Below, piece by piece: positions 7,048 through 11,281 of a stretch of 11,281 nt of DNA; positions within the stretch are counted from its first letter, which is position 1, and each line of letters opens with the position of its first letter. The notes under the pieces were generated by a model, which saw only the letters and a list, made by a program, of their open reading frames with translations, had not been told where the DNA came from and made no database searches. The DNA is from Desulfatitalea sp. UBA4791 (GTDB taxonomy: Bacteria; Desulfobacterota; Desulfobacteria; Desulfobacterales; Desulfosarcinaceae). Location of the stretch: NCBI GenBank assembly GCA_002402905.1, contig DHGT01000024.1, positions 22,755 to 34,035 on the forward strand, read 5' to 3'. The position numbers were made by a program, and so were the translations under genes.

Positions 7048-7242
7048 CTGAAACTCCATTGGGAGAATTAAAATGCCGTGGCGCCGGGCAAATGGAACTG
7101 GGAAAAAGCGCGGAGAAACAAGAATAGAGAATCAAAAAGAGAGGATAGGGCGCACATTTGAAAGCCTGGCGGGTTTCATACGACAGAATGATCCCAAAAT
7201 CAAACCGTAATCCTCCCTTTACGGGATGTCGGCAAGTCGAAA

Positions 7243-7288
7243 ACGGCGCCGGAGCAGAACCGCATGGCAGCCACTGCACCGGCGCCGT
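7243..7288 (-). terminator. Possible terminator of the E1-nitroreductase gene
   Basis: A perfect 10-bp inverted repeat, ACGGCGCCGG (7243-7252) and CCGGCGCCGT (7279-7288), begins 10 bp after the stop of the fusion gene. On the minus strand it is followed by four T. The 26-base loop and short T run make it a weaker terminator than the others here. Confidence 0.45.
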
Positions 7289-7298
7289 CCGCATGAGC

Positions 7299-9425
7299 CT
7301 ATCGCCCGAACGCCTGTTTTATCGATCCAGCCGCCTGCGCTGGCTCCGGAGTCCCTCCAGCGGCTCCATCCCGGCAGGATGCCTCGAACGGCCAGGGCAG
7401 CCGGAAAGAGGCCAACGGCTTTCGCAACGTGCGGCAGCCGACCGGCCGCCCTTTTCCGACCCGAAACAGCATCACATGCCCCTCGGATTCATGCGTCACG
7501 CCGAACAAGCGCTGGTATCGAGGCCACAGGTCCTTCAACAACCGCCGATGGGCGGGACTGAAATCGCCCTGGCCGCCGAGTTGCCAGCGCAGCCAGAACA
7601 AGGTGGCCGCGGTCATGGGTTGAAACGCCAGGCCCAGGCTGGCCACCGTCAGCCAAATCCGCTCCAGCGCCCTGCCGCCGGCAATCAGATCTTCGGGGAG
7701 CACGCTCGGAACCTTGAGCATCCCCACCGCCGAGGCCGAAAGAATGCCCTGACGGGAAATCCCGGATATCATCCTGCCCATCCCCAAATGGTTGAGCGTC
7801 CGCATCACCGGCCAGGGCCGCGTGCACCGGATGAACCACTCGCCGGCCCTGCCCGCCTCCAGGTTCTTGAGGAAAAACCCGTCGCGCCGTTCGCGTGCCT
7901 CCTGGATGCTGAAACGAATCATGCGCATGAGATGGGTGTGCAGCCCTCGATGCTCCGCCCGAATACGATCAATACCGGCGACCAATTGCGCGGCTTCCCG
8001 GATCTGTTGCGGTTCGGACAGCAAGAGCAGCTCGGCCTGCTGAAACGGTCGTATGGCCGCCTGAATCTTGAGGCGATGATTGGGCTCCAGGGGCGAGCCA
8101 TCGTAAAGTGTACGGTTGGTGTGCCTTTCCCAGACAAACCGCTGCAAGGGATCTTCGCACAACGTGCCGGGTGACAAATCGACCCGGACTTGGGCATTGC
8201 CGTCTGCCGCCGAAACCGCAACGGCGGCCGCCATGCCGAAACGGCTGGCCGCCAGCACCAGGTTTTCCACGGCAGCGCCGCAGCTGATGAGGGAGGCGGC
8301 CTGGGCCACGTTGAAAAACGATCCATCTGCTGCGGGATCCACCATGAGATGAATCGCATCGGCCTGCTGGGCATACCGCCATGGCTGGCAATTATCTCCC
8401 GAAGGCGCCCGAATGGCTGCTTTCATCAGATAGTCCCGAACCTGCGCGGTCAGCGGCCCCCCGACCAGCGCCGATGGCGCTTCGACCTTCGGGCGAGGCT
8501 CGAGCAAATATTCAGACTGACCGCTCATTTTGGCTTTCATCAGCCATCGTTTGAGTCGCTGCAGCGGCCCCCGGTTGCCGAACCACAAGCGCCCCTGGAC
8601 GAACCGGCGCGCAAACGGATCGAACTGGAAGTAATAGGGCGCCGGCCGCAATTCCGGCTTGCCGAGCAGGATCCGCACCACCTCGGCCGCCGCTACGGCC
8701 GCACACAGCTGGCATCCGGCGCCGAGGGAAGGCCCCCGCTGCTCGGCCATATTGATGCTTCCCGGCAAGGTATAGGCTTTATGAGCGGCCTTGGGGACCA
8801 GGCCGACAAAGAAAGCGATCAACTTCTCTTCCACGCTCATGTCGTCATGAAGATCGAAATAGCGATCGAACGTCATGCCGCGATCCGGTGCAAACACCAT
8901 GAATGCACTGCCGAATCCGATGGGTCCGGCCGTGACCACGTGGATGCGCTTCTCCCAGGCGCGAAGAAAGATCAACCGCCGGATCTCGATGTTGAAGAAA
9001 TCCATGCCATCGATGACCACATCCACGCCCTCCAGAAAAGCATCGATGTTCTCCGCCGTGACGCCTTCCTCGAACACCTTCAGCGCCACAAACGGATTGA
9101 TGGCTCGCGCCTCTTCGGCCAGCACCTCGCATTTGGGGCGACCGAAGGTCCCGGCCCGGGCGCCATGCTGGCGATTGATGTTGACCACTTCGAATCGGTC
9201 CAGATCGGCGAGATGAAATCGGCCGATACCGAGACGGGCCATTGCCGCCACGTGGGCGCCGCCCGCACCGCCCAGGCCGGGGATGGCCACGACGGCCTCG
9301 TGCAGGCGCTCCTGTTCGCCGGGCGTCAGAAAGCCGATGTTGCGGTCGAAGGCTTGCTCATAGTATTCGTATTTGCTTCCGGCAGTCGCAGGATGGATCT
9401 GCCGAGGGGATTGAAACGCTTGCAT
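7299..9425 (-). CDS. E1/ThiF adenylating domain fused to nitroreductase (Rv1355c/MoeY-like)
   Basis: This is 708 residues from the ATG at 9425, preceded by AAAGGAG; the open frame continues to 9512 without a ribosome site. Residues about 20-280 are an E1-like Rossmann domain: GLGGAGG (50-56), D74 and D76, NINRQ (R85, Q86), K98 and D139 are the ATP-binding and adenylation positions of ThiF/MoeB/E1. A single CxxC (C238, C241) replaces the usual two zinc pairs, and I see no obvious catalytic sulfur-transfer Cys. Residues about 325-655 are an FMN nitroreductase of the Acg/Rv3131 type, with RAPSGDNCQPW, SCGAAVEN and ERHTNRTLY. The architecture matches mycobacterial Rv1355c (named moeY) as I remember it. 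The name implies molybdopterin synthesis, but that is not established. It likely adenylates a carboxylate and oxidises or reduces the product. It lies directly downstream of an acyltransferase. Confidence 0.9.
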   Translation of the reverse strand: MQAFQSPRQIHPATAGSKYEYYEQAFDRNIGFLTPGEQERLHEAVVAIPGLGGAGGAHVAAMARLGIGRFHLADLDRFEVVNINRQHGARAGTFGRPKCEVLAEEARAINPFVALKVFEEGVTAENIDAFLEGVDVVIDGMDFFNIEIRRLIFLRAWEKRIHVVTAGPIGFGSAFMVFAPDRGMTFDRYFDLHDDMSVEEKLIAFFVGLVPKAAHKAYTLPGSINMAEQRGPSLGAGCQLCAAVAAAEVVRILLGKPELRPAPYYFQFDPFARRFVQGRLWFGNRGPLQRLKRWLMKAKMSGQSEYLLEPRPKVEAPSALVGGPLTAQVRDYLMKAAIRAPSGDNCQPWRYAQQADAIHLMVDPAADGSFFNVAQAASLISCGAAVENLVLAASRFGMAAAVAVSAADGNAQVRVDLSPGTLCEDPLQRFVWERHTNRTLYDGSPLEPNHRLKIQAAIRPFQQAELLLLSEPQQIREAAQLVAGIDRIRAEHRGLHTHLMRMIRFSIQEARERRDGFFLKNLEAGRAGEWFIRCTRPWPVMRTLNHLGMGRMISGISRQGILSASAVGMLKVPSVLPEDLIAGGRALERIWLTVASLGLAFQPMTAATLFWLRWQLGGQGDFSPAHRRLLKDLWPRYQRLFGVTHESEGHVMLFRVGKGRPVGCRTLRKPLASFRLPWPFEASCRDGAAGGTPEPAQAAGSIKQAFGR

Positions 9426-9468
9426 AGCTGACTCCTTTTGCCGGCTGAGCCGGACGTTGTGAAAACGG

Positions 9469-9667
9469 TTAAAGCAGGACCTCCATCGGCCGACGGTGTT
9501 CGACGGGCGCATCGGTTAAAACAGGCGCGGTCAAAGCTTCGGAGAGGGCCGCCGCCGGCATCTCGAACATGGGATCATAGGTGCACCGAACCCTTTGGCT
9601 CATGATTCGGCAAAGCCACATCATGCGTTCCGGGGAAGCATACATCTGATCGATAAAGGTCGGAAAA
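9469..9667 (-). pseudogene. Out-of-frame C-terminal continuation of the acyltransferase
   Basis: In the frame reached by restoring one T in the run of four (plus-strand A run 9664-9667), translation continues from F200 as PTFIDQMYASPERMMWLCRI and runs 64 codons in all to a TAA at 9469. No stop interrupts it. It is rich in plausible protein sequence and has no start codon with a ribosome site. It brings the gene end to within 43 bp of the next start. This is best read as the detached C-terminus of the acyltransferase. A one-base assembly error is as likely as a true mutation. Confidence 0.65.
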
Positions 9668-10262
9668 GTCGGCGCTCGGCCGAATCGTCGAAGAGGTGTT
9701 CATCCGGATCTGAGAACCGCTGCCTATTTCCGGGCGGCAGATCTTCCAGATCCACATGCACCGGGATGATCCCGACGCCCAGGGCATGATCCAGGATTTC
9801 GGGCCCCAGTGGCCGGGCCCCTATGAGACGCGCCAGCAGCGGCAGCGCCGGCGGGTGCATCACCGCCAACACATGGCGCGCGCCGTGCTGGCGCATTTTG
9901 CGGAAGCACATCTGAATCAGCGATACGACCAGGCCGGGATGGCGACGAAAGCGCCTGCTGATGCAAAACCAACCGACCGTGGCGCAGCCGCCGCGCAGCG
10001 ATTGGCGCAGGGGTCCGAATTCGAAGGCCTCCTCGGCCGGCAGGCCCACCGGGTTGTCCAACACCAGCCGAATGCCGGCCACGGGCCTATCGCCGTCGAA
10101 GGCAAGAAAATTGCTGGTCTCCGCAAAGCTGTCGAAACGATCGAAAATGTGCTTGTCCGACAGATCAAAGCGCCGTTCTTCTTCGATGAACACCTTGGAC
10201 CGCAGTTGGTACACCTGTTCCTTTTCCCATGTTGATCGCGCAACTTTGAGTTGCAGTGACAT
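9621..10262 (-). CDS. GNAT acyltransferase of FeeM/LuxI-like type, frameshifted near the end
   Basis: As read, this is 213 residues. The ATG at 10262 is supported by AGGAGGTG upstream. The N-terminal motif VYQLRSKVFIEEERRFD (17-33) matches the LRxxVFxxE signature of N-acyl amino acid synthases (FeeM) and acyl-homoserine-lactone synthases. VAGIRLV (61-67) and GWFCISRRFR (97-106) fit the GNAT core beta strands and acyl-donor binding region. These enzymes transfer an acyl chain from acyl-ACP or acyl-CoA to an amine. The last 13 residues are probably out of frame: after F200 another frame continues for 64 codons to 9469, giving about 264 residues. With that repair, the next gene starts 43 bp later, so the two are one operon. 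The GNAT fold is fairly sure; the amine substrate is unknown. Confidence 0.8.
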   Translation of the reverse strand: MSLQLKVARSTWEKEQVYQLRSKVFIEEERRFDLSDKHIFDRFDSFAETSNFLAFDGDRPVAGIRLVLDNPVGLPAEEAFEFGPLRQSLRGGCATVGWFCISRRFRRHPGLVVSLIQMCFRKMRQHGARHVLAVMHPPALPLLARLIGARPLGPEILDHALGVGIIPVHVDLEDLPPGNRQRFSDPDEHLFDDSAERRLFRPLSIRCMLPRNA

Positions 10263-10494
10263 AAGACACCTCCTGATTTAGGGTTGGCATGATGGGTTGA
10301 TGGATGCTTGAACATGCAAAAACAGCTCCCCGGCCAGGCCAGGCAGCGCAGTGCCCTGGGAATATTTATCTTATTGTTTTTATAACTTAAGATCTAATAA
10401 GCGGCTTGATTCCAGAAAGGGATTGAGATGTGTCTGTGCACAAAAAAAGAATGGCGGCAAAAAGGAGAAAAAAGGGGATAGGCGTTCGGACCGG

Positions 10495-10938
10495 CTAGTA
10501 TTCAGGCGGGCGCATCTGCTCGGGTGGAATATCCTGGGTATGCTGGCCGAAGGTCCACATGTGGCCCTCCAGATCATTGGCCGCATAAACACGATCGCCC
10601 CAGAACATATCCTCGGGCGGCATGACGATCACGGCGCCCTTGGCTTTGGCACTTTCATGGTGGCGGTCCACATCCTCCACATAGACATAGAGCCCCTGAT
10701 TGACGCCCTTCAAATCGAGGGGGCTCAAGCTGTTGTATTCGCGGTTGGCCGGGCCCAGCATCACTACGCCGTCGGCGTATGTGATTTCGGCATGCATCAA
10801 TCCGCCCTTCTTATCCGGCAGGGTGAAGCTGACCTTGAAACCGAAGACCGAGCACAACCACTCCACGGCTTTTTCGACATGATTGTAATGCAAGTACGGA
10901 ATAATACGCGGCATATCTTTTGGTGGGTTCTGTACCAT
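10495..10938 (-). CDS. VOC/glyoxalase-superfamily protein (PhnB-like)
   Basis: This 147-residue protein has the two beta-alpha-beta-beta-beta halves of the vicinal oxygen chelate fold. The first half, about 10-62, has IPYLHYNHVEKAVEWL and FGFKVSF; the second, about 80-131, has QGLYVYVEDVDRHHE and ends in WGDRVYAANDLEGHMWTF. The last motif closely resembles PhnB/YjdN-type members (GDR...D..GH.W). Candidate metal ligands are H49 and E124, but many PhnB-like proteins have no known activity, and the reaction cannot be predicted. The start has an ideal GGAGG seven bases upstream. It is oriented like the acyltransferase operon but separated from it by 232 bp, and is probably independent. The gap contains an AT-rich stretch (about 10363-10396) that could hold the acyltransferase promoter. 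Confidence 0.9.
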   Translation of the reverse strand: MVQNPPKDMPRIIPYLHYNHVEKAVEWLCSVFGFKVSFTLPDKKGGLMHAEITYADGVVMLGPANREYNSLSPLDLKGVNQGLYVYVEDVDRHHESAKAKGAVIVMPPEDMFWGDRVYAANDLEGHMWTFGQHTQDIPPEQMRPPEY

Positions 10939-11121
10939 GATGACACCTCCTTTTCATATGTCACATAGTGCAACATGTCCGCGATATTTAAAGCCTTGCC
11001 CCGATTTTTTTGACTTGCCTTTGCCCTTATCGCCCATGTTTCACGCTAAAGCCGGCCATCGGTGCGACCGATATTGATTCTGATAAAAATCCGACCGACC
11101 CGTAAAAAGCAATTCGCTAAA

Positions 11122-11281
11122 ATGGGCGATTATTATCAGGGGATATTCATTGCCGATGCCAAGGGTCAGATATACACCGGTATCCTGGAAAACGGCAGCG
11201 TCTATCAGGGGGTGGACATTGCCAACAATCCCACATTTCTGAGGTTGAAAAGGACTGGAAGAACGGATATCGATGAGGTTA
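11122..11281 (+). CDS. Cache-type sensor fragment, open at the window edge
   Basis: From the ATG at 11122 the frame is open for 53 codons to the end of the window, and it is open back to 11050. The residues GDYYQGIFIADAKGQIYTG, VYQGVDIANN and GRTDIDEV resemble the middle of double-Cache sensor domains of methyl-accepting chemotaxis proteins and related kinases. In those proteins this segment normally follows a membrane helix and roughly a hundred residues. Here the preceding sequence has no hydrophobic helix, and no Shine-Dalgarno precedes the ATG. The gene is therefore either 5'-truncated (a remnant) or frameshifted upstream. The rest lies outside the window, so intactness cannot be judged. 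Confidence 0.45.
   Translation, partial: MGDYYQGIFIADAKGQIYTGILENGSVYQGVDIANNPTFLRLKRTGRTDIDEV

Noticed and set aside
7205..7224. CCGTAA-N8-TTACGG inverted repeat upstream of the PilZ gene, considered as an operator or c-di-GMP riboswitch
   Set aside because: Only a 6-bp stem is present, with none of the conserved c-di-GMP riboswitch core, and it lies about 160 bp from the PilZ start.
7158..8174. Plus-strand ORF of 338 codons
   Set aside because: It is a shadow of the nitroreductase domain; its translation is rich in Pro, Arg and Gln with no domain signal.
8190..9431. Long plus-strand ORF of 413 codons
   Set aside because: It is antisense to the E1-nitroreductase gene, which has clear motifs throughout. 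The plus-strand translation is low-complexity and rich in His, Arg and Gly.
10339..10359. Hairpin CCAGGCA / TGCCCTGG upstream of the acyltransferase
   Set aside because: The arms are short with a bulge and no T tract follows directly, so neither a terminator nor an attenuator can be supported.

Overview
The window looks like chromosomal DNA from a GC-rich Gram-negative bacterium, most likely a Desulfobacterota (deltaproteobacterial, Desulfosarcina-like) sulfate reducer. This rests on the style of the proteins: a c-type-heme sensor kinase, a PAS domain with a Cys cluster, a receiver-kinase hybrid and a Cache-sensor fragment. No rRNA or marker gene is present, so the taxonomy is inference.

Layout. 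Positions 134-3605 (minus) hold a two-gene signalling operon: a membrane sensor kinase with two heme-c-like motifs in its periplasmic loop, then a receiver domain fused to a second histidine kinase. Divergent from it, 3831-4316 (plus) encodes a small membrane-anchored protein of unknown function, closed by a good terminator. Next on the plus strand come a MazG/YpjD-like nucleotide pyrophosphohydrolase (4456-4797) and an unlisted 48-residue Cys-rich ORF (4933-5079) with its own good promoter, Shine-Dalgarno site and a perfect 13-bp-stem terminator. Positions 5386-6558 (minus) encode an exported MsrA-MsrB fusion, and 6751-7047 (minus) a single-domain PilZ protein.

Positions 7299-10262 (minus) carry the most unusual pair: a FeeM/LuxI-like GNAT acyltransferase followed by a 708-residue fusion of an E1/ThiF adenylating domain with a nitroreductase (Rv1355c/MoeY-like architecture). 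The acyltransferase reading frame breaks in a four-base T run. A 64-codon continuation in another frame fills the gap to the next gene, so the gene either carries a real frameshift or the assembly has lost one base. The two genes plausibly make or modify an acylated small molecule. Positions 10495-10938 (minus) encode a VOC/glyoxalase-fold protein, and the right edge (from about 11122, plus) holds an incomplete Cache-sensor fragment that appears to lack its normal N-terminus.

Four copies of a 19-bp motif (consensus CTATTTGTGGAYGGRCACT) occur as two inverted pairs, each immediately downstream of a minus-strand gene: after the receiver-kinase gene at 73-119, and after msrAB at 5225-5367. They look like REP/MITE-type repeats.
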